From positions 4,102,001-4,166,000 of the forward strand of contig NZ_CP034015.1 of NCBI RefSeq assembly GCF_003855395.1: DNA of 64,000 bases. The letters run 5' to 3'. How positions within the stretch are numbered: the stretch's first letter is position 1; each line of letters opens with the position of its first letter. Source of the stretch: Shewanella livingstonensis (GTDB lineage Bacteria; Pseudomonadota; Gammaproteobacteria; Enterobacterales; Shewanellaceae). Position numbers and translations under genes: made by a program. The notes under the pieces were generated by a model, which searched no databases, was not told where the DNA came from, and saw only the letters and a list, made by a program, of their open reading frames with translations. Positions 39,408-47,015 of the stretch are shown here, one piece after another.

Positions 39408-39585
39408 GCTTACTTTTAGACACTCTATTTCTTAAGTTATGAAATAGAGAAGCAAAAATGAAACTTGTAGTTAATAAAGTTAAGCACAAAAGCTTTATAC
39501 CAATAGATTGCTCATCGATAAATGCATTCAATATTGCAGAAGATAAAATAAAGCCCAATAAATAGTAATTTTGTAGACTATTCAC
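39397..39585 (-). CDS. Small membrane protein of a cassette, function unknown
   Basis: 62 residues from GTG 39585 with AGGGA six bases upstream. Two hydrophobic segments (about residues 8-22 and 30-48: LLGFILSSAILNAF and LLCLTLLTTSFIFASLF) and a basic tail (RNRVSKSK) predict a two-pass inner-membrane protein. It lies neatly between two attC-like sites, which supports it as a cassette gene. I recognise no family. Confidence 0.55.
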   Translation of the reverse strand: MNSLQNYYLLGFILSSAILNAFIDEQSIGIKLLCLTLLTTSFIFASLFHNLRNRVSKSKLTT

Positions 39586-39600
39586 AGTAATTCCCTGTAC

Positions 39601-39655
39601 ACATAACGTTGTAGTATTTATGCGCTATTTTCAGCGCATAAATCGCTTGTTGGAC
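39601..39655 (-). repeat. Compact attC-like recombination site
   Basis: 55 bp bounded on the minus strand by GTCCAAC (39655-39649) and GTTATGT (39607-39601). A perfect 10-bp stem ATTTATGCGC (39616-39625) / GCGCATAAAT (39634-39643) forms the core. The next gene starts 16 bp downstream on the minus strand. The 235 bp to its right (39656-39890) show no gene and would be an ORF-less cassette. Confidence 0.6.
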
Positions 39656-39890
39656 TTGGCCTATGCCTAGTCAAAATTAATTGCCATGCTTCATGCTATA
39701 GGAATTTGCTTTTTTTGATGCTGGCTATGGAATACAAAGCAGTTTTGGACTGTTGATATTGAGTAGTGGGTAAGTTTTTCATTGAAATTCCTTTTCATTT
39801 TATTTTTCTATCTTACATCTTTAAGCCTAACGGTTTCAATGAGGATTATACACTCAATTGCAGCCTCATTTGGCTCCGCGCAGCAGCTTA

Positions 39891-39964
39891 GTTCAACACC
39901 TTGCTAGGACTAAGTACAATTTGCGAAGCGAGAGCAAACTATACGTATCCGTCTAAGCAACTTG
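39891..39964 (-). repeat. attC-like recombination site after the antitoxin gene
   Basis: Ends on the minus strand in GTTGAAC (39897-39891). The stem GGACTAAGTACAATTTGC (39907-39924) / GCAAACTATACGTATCC (39934-39950) is long and imperfect, as attC stems are. It begins a few bases after the antitoxin stop at 39969. The left core at about 39960 is degenerate. Confidence 0.55.
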
Positions 39965-39968
39965 ATAG

Positions 39969-40211
39969 CTAAATTTCGTCTCTGCTAAAATCTAGTATTT
40001 GTTGTCCAAACACTTCTACTGCATTAGATGACATTTGATCATACAGACCTGACAGCTCAATAAAGTCATTTCCTGCATCTGCAACCTCGTCCTCATCTTC
40101 TGATGAAGCGTTTATAGCTTTTAAATGTGCCATTTCTTTAGATAGTGATTCTAGGATATATCTAGTCTCCCAATCATTAAGATTTACATTAAGCTCACGA
40201 GTAACAATCAT
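39969..40211 (-). CDS. Small acidic protein, probable antitoxin of the upstream toxin
   Basis: 80 residues, acidic and helical (KEMAHLKAINASSEDEDEVADAGNDF). Its ATG directly abuts the toxin stop (TAAATG), so the two form one transcription and translation unit. The attC-like site follows its stop. Role as antitoxin is inferred from size, charge and coupling; no family was recognised. Confidence 0.5.
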   Translation of the reverse strand: MIVTRELNVNLNDWETRYILESLSKEMAHLKAINASSEDEDEVADAGNDFIELSGLYDQMSSNAVEVFGQQILDFSRDEI

Positions 40212-40587
40212 TTACACTACTTCTTTTTTAAATACCTTTTGACATTTTAGAGCTAATTTAGATAACAAACCAATAAATTCATCTAATGCCATATTAGATG
40301 TGGGGCATACAGTATAGTGCCCAAGTCGATCGTTTATTAGTGTTAAACCTACTGGCATTTGTATACCTTTACCAATTTTCCAAACCCATCCTGACATATA
40401 GGGTATTATCGAGGCGGCTCTTGGTTGATAATGAAATACCTTTCCCATTAGCAATAACAACACATATACAATTTATTTCTGTTGTATTTACATCTTTAGG
40501 TCTTCTCACATTTGTTAATCGAGGTCCTGATGAGTTACCCAACCTAAATAGATCCTCTGGTGCAAAATATAAATCTTCTTGTTTCAT
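40212..40587 (-). pseudogene. Frameshifted Tse2-like ADP-ribosyltransferase toxin
   Basis: From ATG 40587 (AAGGAT upstream) one frame gives MKQEDLYFAPEDLFRLGNSS to about IANGKGISL; a second frame then gives FHYQPRAAS, WVWKIGKGIQMPVGLTLIND and GHYTVCPTSNMALDEFIGLL. Joined, the 125-residue chain has the order of the Tse2 ADP-ribosyltransferase toxin domain (GxxSLF, W.IP.G...P.GL.L..D..GHYT..P...M.L..F). Loss of one copy of an 8-bp repeat near 40440 would explain the shift. The next gene may be its intact antitoxin. Family call is from memory and moderate. Confidence 0.5.
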
Positions 40588-40682
40588 AAAATATCCTTAT
40601 TAAGTACGAGTTGTAGATTTATTGCTATAACAGCTTATTGAACAGCTCGATCGTTTAAGTTATTGATTAATATCATCCGATG

Positions 40683-40874
40683 TTTTCTATGTCTTTGAAG
40701 TAAAGCAATTTAATGACTCTTACACTCAAATAAAAAACATAAATTGCGCGTTAACAGTGCCCGCATCAAATGCAAAGAAATAAACCAAACAATATCAACA
40801 AACTAGAGCAGCCCTATTGTTCTCAACATAGTCCTTTAGACTGCAAAAAACCACAGTGAAACGCCCATAAAAAT
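40683..40874 (-). repeat. 192-bp repeated leader, copy B (upstream of the toxin gene)
   Basis: Counterpart of 37167-37357, ending exactly at the left edge of the ISAs1 element. It sits about 95 bp upstream of the toxin start. Similarity continues weakly towards the gene (ATAACAGCTTATTGAACAG). Confidence 0.85.
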
Positions 40875-42114
40875 CAGGGGCTGATTACACTTTTTGACCC
40901 GCGCCAAAAATAATCTCTTCCCTGAAATCATCACTCCAACAAGCCCTATTGAATTTCTGATTCTGGTTTGTTTTAGCGGGATGTAGCTTCACTAGATTTA
41001 ATGCCCGACACCTTAAAATAGCCAGAATACTGGCACCATCCTCATCATACATCTTCTGCTTATCTTCTTGAAATAGTGTATCTAAAAGCCAATGTTGATT
41101 ATTTTCCGTTTGCCAGTAAGCCCTAATCGCTTTACCAAAGGCTTCTGATGTCAGTACTGCACTGCTGACATAAAAGTGTGTATCTATACTGGTTTTGTTA
41201 CCCACTTTTCGATGACGTTCTACTGCGATTAATGTTTTTAATTGAGACCATTTCATCTTTATCTCGGCGGGTAAATGCAACGGACACTGAAACGTTATCC
41301 GTTTTTCAACTCGACCATGGCCTTTATCGTCTTGCGTAAAGCATTCAGCATCAGGGGTATTTGTAATGTAATCAGTAAATTGTGCCTGTACTGCCTCGTA
41401 CAGCTTGGGTTGATTACCTTTGACTTGTAAAATACAATGCCCACCTTTTTTGACAATATAATCCAGTGTTTGTGTCTGGCAATGCAGCGCATCTAATGTC
41501 AGTAACTCAGACTTCAAATCAAGACACATCAACAATTCTTGAACGAGTTTGAGCTCACTCTTTTTGCTCGCACCTGATTTAGCGCTGAAAACTAAACCAG
41601 AGCCGGTATCATATGCGATTACCATATGTAACGCTGCGCTTGAGGCTGATGCTTTGGCACCTTTAAGCACTTTCCCATCAATCGCAATAGATGAAAGTCC
41701 TGTGCTAAGCCGATGCTCGTTGACCCAACTCAACAAGGCATCTAGCAAGGATTGCTTTGACACTCCTCTGAAGATGCGACCAATGCTCTGCTGGCTGGGA
41801 ATACCATTAGCGAAGGGACGATATTTACGCAGCCACATGAGTTTTAATGTCCCGAACTCGTGGCAATCGGCCCAACTTTGCGCACCTGATATCACTGCGC
41901 TTAGGACGAGGAAGCAGATATCAATGACATCATGTTCTTGATTTATATGGGAACGGCAATCAGTAATCTTATCGAGATGTTTAAGCATATTAAGTATAAA
42001 GACAAAGAAAAAGAGCGCTATTTGATCACACTGGTGAGATCAATCAAGCTATTTTTTTATCTCTATGTTTTTAAAAGGATGTATGAAAATCGATCGAGTA
42101 TGATCAGCTCCTAG
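40875..42114 (-). mobile_element. ISAs1-family insertion sequence
   Basis: About 1240 bp. Left end CAGGGGCTGATTACACT (40875-40891); right end, read inward from 42114, CTAGGAGCTGATCATACT, an imperfect inverted repeat (about 13 of 16 aligned positions). One intact transposase. No direct target repeat is visible at the borders, so it is either old or has taken part in recombination. The left border cuts the repeated leader. Confidence 0.75.
40885..41988 (-). CDS. ISAs1-family transposase
   Basis: 367 residues, full length for the family. Visible features are HINQEHDVIDICFLVLSAVI near the N-terminus, the first Asp in SIAIDGKVLKG, the second in LLTLDALHCQ, and the C-terminal Glu region YWQTENNQHWLLDTLF.ED. 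Starts at ATG 41988. The stop lies 10 bp inside the left end of the element. Confidence 0.93.
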   Translation of the reverse strand: MLKHLDKITDCRSHINQEHDVIDICFLVLSAVISGAQSWADCHEFGTLKLMWLRKYRPFANGIPSQQSIGRIFRGVSKQSLLDALLSWVNEHRLSTGLSSIAIDGKVLKGAKASASSAALHMVIAYDTGSGLVFSAKSGASKKSELKLVQELLMCLDLKSELLTLDALHCQTQTLDYIVKKGGHCILQVKGNQPKLYEAVQAQFTDYITNTPDAECFTQDDKGHGRVEKRITFQCPLHLPAEIKMKWSQLKTLIAVERHRKVGNKTSIDTHFYVSSAVLTSEAFGKAIRAYWQTENNQHWLLDTLFQEDKQKMYDEDGASILAILRCRALNLVKLHPAKTNQNQKFNRACWSDDFREEIIFGAGQKV

Positions 42115-42276
42115 TCGCGCAGTACGTCACAGAGGTTTCACCGTTTTTGGACGATATCGTTGCTGCTTACAGTAGTGCTCATTTAATTTACTCTTTGCAT
42201 TAGGCCGATTACGGCGCTGACTGAATAGGGTTTTAGCGTCACTTTTTTATTAGTGTGATCGCTTACTATTGACCGC

Positions 42277-43389
42277 TTAATAGCGACTGAACTGGTTGCT
42301 GTCTTTGGTCATGAGTGTGACAAATTTAGGGTGCACAAATAGCTTTTCTTTGCCTGCTTGTACTTCTTGTAATACGCCAATGTCACACAACTGCTTTAAA
42401 TAGACTGAGGCGGTTTGGCGCTTAGCTAGGCCACTATCGACTAAGTTTTGAATACGGCAATAAGGTTGCTCAAAAATGACTTGTACTAATTCATGACTAT
42501 AGATTTTGGGCAATTTCTGACGAACATGTTCGGTCGTGTGCTCAATGAGCTCACGGGCGGCGGCTATTTTATGGGTCGTCCACTTAGCCGTTTGTTCTAC
42601 GGCATTAAGCATAAAGATTATCCACGGTTGCCACTCCTGCTTAGTGGTCACGTTAAGTAATAAACGATAATAGTCTTGCTTGTTGGCGACGATATAACGG
42701 CTTAAATACAAGATAGGTGCACTAAGCAGTTGTTGGTCAATTAGGTAAAGAATATTAAGCACACGGCCAGTACGCCCATTACCATCGGTAAAAGGGTGAA
42801 TGGCTTCAAACTGATAATGTGCCATGGCCATTTTAATCAGTGGATCGACATCATCTTGATTATGTAAAAAAGCTTGCCAGTTACTGAGCAAATCACGAAT
42901 CACGCTCTCGCCTGATGGCGGGGTGTAGATAACCTCACCCGTGGCTTGATTCGTTAAACTGGTACCAGCTACTTTACGTAAATCCATTTGCACCGACTTG
43001 ATGGTACTGCAAATTTCTAGTGCAGTTGTAACACATAGCGACCGACTTGTTAGCTCAGTAAAACCTTGATAAAGCGCAGTACGATAACGCAGCGCTTCTT
43101 TGGTCATGGGGTCGGCTTGGCTGTCTTCTTGAGCATACTGAAATAGCTTGTCGGTGGTGGTGACAATGTTTTCTATCTCACTACTGCCTTGTGCTTCGAG
43201 CAGCGGCAGTAAGTTGATCAGTAACCCTTGGTTAGGCAATAGCTCTCCCGCTTGCTTTAATTCAGCAAGGGCTGCGCGAGCTGGAATACAGGCTTTGAGT
43301 ATGGGTAAGGTTTCGGCCAACTCTGCGAGTGCGCTGTCTAGCGGTAAAGGGGCCAAATGGTTGTATGCTTGCTCAGCTTGCCATTCCAT
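42277..43389 (-). CDS. fic: Fic-domain AMP transferase, close to SoFic
   Basis: 370 residues, very like S. oneidensis SoFic (class II, N-terminal inhibitory helix). The inhibitory motif SSEIEN fits (S/T)xxxE(G/N); the Fic core is HPFTDGNGRTGR near residue 198; a C-terminal winged-helix segment (RIQNLVDSGLAKRQTASVYLKQL) could bind DNA. It AMPylates a target, itself or a partner. ATG 43389 (MEWQAEQAYNHL, AGAAGG upstream) gives the SoFic N-terminus; ATG 43416 would add nine residues. Evenly spaced palindromes upstream suggest autoregulation. Confidence 0.9.
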   Translation of the reverse strand: MEWQAEQAYNHLAPLPLDSALAELAETLPILKACIPARAALAELKQAGELLPNQGLLINLLPLLEAQGSSEIENIVTTTDKLFQYAQEDSQADPMTKEALRYRTALYQGFTELTSRSLCVTTALEICSTIKSVQMDLRKVAGTSLTNQATGEVIYTPPSGESVIRDLLSNWQAFLHNQDDVDPLIKMAMAHYQFEAIHPFTDGNGRTGRVLNILYLIDQQLLSAPILYLSRYIVANKQDYYRLLLNVTTKQEWQPWIIFMLNAVEQTAKWTTHKIAAARELIEHTTEHVRQKLPKIYSHELVQVIFEQPYCRIQNLVDSGLAKRQTASVYLKQLCDIGVLQEVQAGKEKLFVHPKFVTLMTKDSNQFSRY

Positions 43390-43398
43390 GTTTAAAAA

Positions 43399-43538
43399 AC
43401 CTTCTTTTTTCGACATATAAAGAGATTGCAGTGAGCTTATGTCGATTCAATCGACATGTAAAGAAAACATGTTTATAAAAACTGATTTAATCGACATGTT
43501 ATGGTTGTTTATTGCGCTCATGTCGATTGAATCAACAT
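43399..43538. promoter_or_regulatory. Phased operator array upstream of fic
   Basis: ATGTCGATTCAATCGACAT (43439-43457) is a perfect 9-1-9 palindrome. ATGTCGATTGAATCAACAT (43520-43538) differs at one arm base. A half-conserved copy is centred at 43488 (43479-43497) and a half site TTTCGACAT is centred near 43407, over the fic leader. The centres (43407, 43448, 43488, 43529) are 40-41 bp apart, about four helical turns. Confidence 0.65.
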
Positions 43539-43620
43539 TAACCACCCTCTTCGCGACTGTTTTGCGCTTTGCTATAGATACAGGCAGTGAGATATCTGCT
43601 TTGAAATACAGGCGTTAACA

Positions 43621-43683
43621 TATAGAAATTGCCGAAATCTATACATGTTCAGTTAATATGTATAGAAAATGGGGTTATCTATA
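43621..43683. promoter_or_regulatory. Two TATAGA-N11-TCTATA elements 40 bp apart
   Basis: TATAGA...TCTATA dyads with 11-bp spacers lie at 43621-43643 and 43661-43683. The arms between them also form a third dyad (TCTATACAT/ATGTATAGA). Same 40-bp period as the fic operator array to the left. Likely a second regulator's sites. Confidence 0.4.
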
Positions 43684-43684
43684 C

Positions 43685-43843
43685 CTATGCAGTCACACCG
43701 GCTTCGACCTCTTCACGAACGCATATCAACATATCTAGTGTTACCCTGGCGTTAGGTACTATTATTATTGCAGCTTGGTTATCAACAATTAACTGAGCAC
43801 TCTTGTCATCAGTAACAATATTTTGCAGACGAGAAAGTCCCAT
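43685..43843 (-). CDS. Short hypothetical protein or 3' gene fragment
   Basis: 52 codons from ATG 43843 (MGLSRLQNIVTDDKSAQLIV ... ICVREEVEAGVTA). The reading frame continues only nine codons upstream before a stop, no clear ribosome site is present, and the start looks internal to a longer helix. It could be a remnant of a larger gene cut by the tRNA-associated integration. No family recognised. Confidence 0.3.
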   Translation of the reverse strand: MGLSRLQNIVTDDKSAQLIVDNQAAIIIVPNARVTLDMLICVREEVEAGVTA

Positions 43844-43953
43844 AAAAAGCTCGTGGTCACGGTTTGGTCACCAATTGCAAAATTGAAATTTTCTGGGGTA
43901 TGGAATTCGTGCTATAGAGGAGAATAAAAAATTCATAAAAGCCAGAAAAGACA

Positions 43954-43979
43954 AAGGCCTAGCATTTCTGCTAGGCCTT
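43954..43979 (-). terminator. Terminator downstream of the tRNA-Trp 3' fragment
   Basis: Perfect 10-bp stem AAGGCCTAGC (43954-43963) / GCTAGGCCTT (43970-43979), 6-nt loop; minus strand continues TTTGTCTTTTC. It is 8 bp beyond the CCA end, as expected of the natural terminator of a tRNA operon. Confidence 0.8.
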
Positions 43980-43986
43980 CTAAATT

Positions 43987-44036
43987 TGGCAGGGGTGGCA
44001 AGACTCGAACTCGCAACCATCGGTTTTGGAGACCGA
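43987..44036 (-). tRNA. 3' half of a tRNA-Trp gene (fragment)
   Basis: On the minus strand an intact anticodon arm (TCGGT-CTCCAAA-ACCGA, anticodon CCA), variable loop, T-arm (GCGAG-TTCGAGT-CTTGC), acceptor strand CACCCCT, discriminator G and encoded CCA are all present. The 5' half is missing: no AGGGGTG acceptor strand or D-arm precedes position 44036. A break at the anticodon stem is a common core for tyrosine-recombinase integration, and a recombinase operon starts 200 bp away. Confidence 0.8.
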
Positions 44037-44174
44037 CTAAAGCCCAAACAGGCTAGAATGATATCAACCAACAATTAACGTAAAAAGCGGAGTATTCAAT
44101 ATTTTAACTGCAAATTATTACTAAATCGAAAACTATCATTTAACGCCTATTATCACAGTTTATTGATTCGCACG

Positions 44175-44204
44175 TTGACTTTTGGTCACAAAAAAATGTA
44201 TATA
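44175..44204 (+). promoter_or_regulatory. Promoter of the recombinase operon
   Basis: TTGACT (44175-44180) and TATATA (44199-44204) with 18-bp spacing, 33 bp before the first gene, which has a strong ribosome site (AAGGGAGGAG). The 9-mer TTTGGTCAC inside the spacer also occurs near 43860. Confidence 0.6.
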
Positions 44205-44236
44205 GGTTCTACAAGGATTTAAGGGAGGAGACCAGG

Positions 44237-44821
44237 ATGGTTTCACTACTGCGCAAAAAATACGCTCGAAGAATACACAAAATCTCGATTCACACGTTTG
44301 CCGAAACTGCTTACCAATTTTCACACCAAAAACGGTCTCTATTCGGACCGGGGTTAACGTTATTAGAGCAAACAGGATTTAGCCCTCAACAAGTACTACA
44401 CGCTATACATAAGTCAGATACGCTCCAACTCATCAGCGGTTTTGAACACGCATTTTTCGATATCAACAACATTCAGTTAGACGATTCAATCGTCATCGTT
44501 CACCCCTTAGCTTCCTCTCAGGCTTATATAGAGTCCCATGCTTGGAAAGCTGTAATCTCAAAATCATTATTCGGCTCGATCACAGAAGATAGCCTGGGAG
44601 CCACATTCGATAGCATTAATGAGCTAATGCCAGAACATATTATGCAAAAGCTATTTAACGCCAAAAGGTTATCAGAGGAAAAATTCGCAAGTATAGCCAC
44701 AAAATCTCGAGATTGTATTGCTAAACAAAGAGCCAAAAAAAAGCGGCTTGAGCAATCAACTATCGAAAAAATGGATGCCGAATCTGTATTTGCAATGGTT
44801 TTGGAAAAGCTACATGAATGA
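44237..44821 (+). CDS. First protein of the recombinase operon, function unknown
   Basis: 194 residues, start ATG 44237 after AAGGGAGGAG. No domain recognised. It is basic at the start (LRKKYARRIHK) and ends in a long charged helix (CIAKQRAKKKRLEQSTIEKM). The stop overlaps the second gene by eight bases (ATGAATGA), so production is coupled to the two recombinases. By position it could be a directionality or target-site factor; that is inference only. Confidence 0.75.
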   Translation: MVSLLRKKYARRIHKISIHTFAETAYQFSHQKRSLFGPGLTLLEQTGFSPQQVLHAIHKSDTLQLISGFEHAFFDINNIQLDDSIVIVHPLASSQAYIESHAWKAVISKSLFGSITEDSLGATFDSINELMPEHIMQKLFNAKRLSEEKFASIATKSRDCIAKQRAKKKRLEQSTIEKMDAESVFAMVLEKLHE

Positions 44822-47015
44822 GAACCAAGCTAGCAGTCGATTTGCAAAAGAGGTGATATTAAATGCACTCAACAATGCATTTCCTAAAGCGTTATCAACT
44901 TATCATCATCTTATTGCTAGCGAGGTGCTACGACTTACCAGCTTACTTAAAAGCCAATATAAACGTGAATTTAAAGAGCTCACAACAATCAAAGAACATG
45001 CCGAATCTTTTGCTGATCAAAGCATCATGGTCAATGCGGATCACACAAATTTAAAAGAATTATACAGCCATCTAAAAAGCAACAAGCAGCTCGAAAAATA
45101 TTACTTTGTTGCGTTTATATCCTGCGTTATGTCATCTCCCTCCCAAGATAAAAATCAATATGACCAATATAAAGCAATAATCCTACTCGTATGTGCCAGA
45201 TTATATATGATCGGCTCACACGAATCGGCAATCAAAGGTGCATGCAATGAACTCAGACAGTGGGCGCTAGGTAAGCGTGATTCATTGTCCAATAACCTTC
45301 CAGACGTTATAAACAATGAAATAGAACGGCTATTACTCGAGCTTGATGATGCTCGTAAAAAAAACCTTGAGGTCAGCGCTACTGAGCAAGTGGGACAGCA
45401 ATTATCAAGAATGTATATTCCGATCCGTGATAGTCACAACAACAAAGAAGGTATAACTCGGAACGTAAAGCCTCAATTTGGTCGTCGAAAAACAGTCATT
45501 GTTGGCAAAAAAATTGAAGACGATACAAATGAGTCAACTATCATTGAGCTAAGTGAAGTCGCAAGAACAAAAGAACAATGGCAACGTGAAGAGTCGGGAA
45601 CTCAAAAAACTAAGAATGCTTACCTAGTTTCAATGAAAAAGCCTTTAATGAATGGATACGCCATTCAAAAGCTACAAGCAAGAGCGAAGGTCAATCAAGT
45701 ATTAAAGAACCAAATGGCATTACCATGCGACATCAATAATGCAAGTAATTTTGAAATAGAGACACTATTGAAATTTTGCTTAAATAACGAACACAATGAT
45801 TTAACACGCTCATTCATCTTAGCTTCATTAATGCTCGGTAATCCCTTTGAGCAACTTTCGCTGTGGAACTTCAACACCGAAGAAAATACCTTAATCAGAC
45901 AGCACCTATTGCCAACTCAAAAGTACAGACAAACGATAAAACCTTTAGTACAGCAAATACAAAAGAGCTATAGCATCACACTACCTACAATCATTAACTG
46001 TGCAGCACTGACAAAATATAGCCAACAGATTGAAAATGATATTACCGATGTGCTATCAGCACTAAACAAAAAACATGGGACCCATTTAACTAAACGAAAA
46101 ATAGCTAAATTTCTTGGACAAAAACTTAAACAAGAAGCTATAGACCCGACCATTATCGCTCTCATAATGGGAGAGCCAGTCAATATTCATCCAGAGCTCT
46201 CGTACACTCAATTGACAGACAACCAACTAAGCCAATCCCATCAAAGGTATATTAACTATCTTGAGAAACTAGCAGAGCAAAAATTTCGGTATATTCATGC
46301 CCACCAGCCATTGGATGAACTACTCGGCAGTCCTTTATTTATTAAAGATAACGTCATTTCAATCACTGTCAAAAGTATACAAGCAAAAATTGCAGCAGAA
46401 CGCGGCATCGAAAGCGATAAATATCATAACTTCATTACCTATTATGTACAGATAGCATTGGCAATATCGTCAGGATACCGACCTGTCTCTGGATGGCTGG
46501 GAAAAATAACAGACCTAAACCTTTTCAACAAAACATTTTGGATTTCAGATAAAGAAATACAACAAACAACCAATGGTAGGGTGGTTGTTCTCCCCGATTT
46601 AACCCTGTCTATTATTGAAAAATATATCGCTTACTTACACTTTTTTAAAGTTAAAACGAGGCGAATAGACATTAAATTAAGTCAACGCTATGAAGATGCG
46701 CTCAATGGGAAAGAACATTTATTTTTTTATCGTCAAGGATTAAGCACCGAAGAAGTTAGCCCTAAAAGTATGTCATCACATTTCGATAGCATAATCCCAC
46801 TACCACTTAACTGGTATCGACATTATGCTCGGTCACTATTGGTATCAAAGAGTATCGATCCTGACCTAATTGCGGCTTGGATGGGGCATGCAGAAGTGAA
46901 TTCTCCGGCATTTACGCGATTTTGTTCGTATTCTATTACTGATTTAAAAAGAATCGCTAACTGTCTCAACCAAAAGCTCATTGACACTAATTTCAAGGCG
47001 TTCGACTATGTCTAA
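44814..47015 (+). CDS. Large tyrosine recombinase (733 residues)
   Basis: A catalytic tyrosine-recombinase domain occupies the C-terminal quarter: box I Arg556 in SSGYRPVSGW, HxxR at His670-Arg673 (HYAR), His692 in AWMGH, and the probable nucleophile Tyr706 in FCSYS. The preceding 500 residues are helical and not recognised, making it about twice the size of a normal integrase. ATG 44814 overlaps gene 1; ATG of gene 3 overlaps its stop. It should act with gene 3 on a site near the tRNA-Trp fragment. Confidence 0.8.
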   Translation: MNENQASSRFAKEVILNALNNAFPKALSTYHHLIASEVLRLTSLLKSQYKREFKELTTIKEHAESFADQSIMVNADHTNLKELYSHLKSNKQLEKYYFVAFISCVMSSPSQDKNQYDQYKAIILLVCARLYMIGSHESAIKGACNELRQWALGKRDSLSNNLPDVINNEIERLLLELDDARKKNLEVSATEQVGQQLSRMYIPIRDSHNNKEGITRNVKPQFGRRKTVIVGKKIEDDTNESTIIELSEVARTKEQWQREESGTQKTKNAYLVSMKKPLMNGYAIQKLQARAKVNQVLKNQMALPCDINNASNFEIETLLKFCLNNEHNDLTRSFILASLMLGNPFEQLSLWNFNTEENTLIRQHLLPTQKYRQTIKPLVQQIQKSYSITLPTIINCAALTKYSQQIENDITDVLSALNKKHGTHLTKRKIAKFLGQKLKQEAIDPTIIALIMGEPVNIHPELSYTQLTDNQLSQSHQRYINYLEKLAEQKFRYIHAHQPLDELLGSPLFIKDNVISITVKSIQAKIAAERGIESDKYHNFITYYVQIALAISSGYRPVSGWLGKITDLNLFNKTFWISDKEIQQTTNGRVVVLPDLTLSIIEKYIAYLHFFKVKTRRIDIKLSQRYEDALNGKEHLFFYRQGLSTEEVSPKSMSSHFDSIIPLPLNWYRHYARSLLVSKSIDPDLIAAWMGHAEVNSPAFTRFCSYSITDLKRIANCLNQKLIDTNFKAFDYV

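Noticed and set aside
40298..40603. Plus-strand frame of about 100 codons opposite the toxin pseudogene
   Set aside because: Antisense to a better-supported split gene with ribosome site and family pattern.
43745..43760. GGCGTTAGGT, matching an attC core
   Set aside because: No paired left core or stem around it; taken as chance.
43868..44074. Minus-strand open frame across the tRNA-Trp fragment
   Set aside because: It is formed by tRNA and terminator sequence and has no protein-like features.
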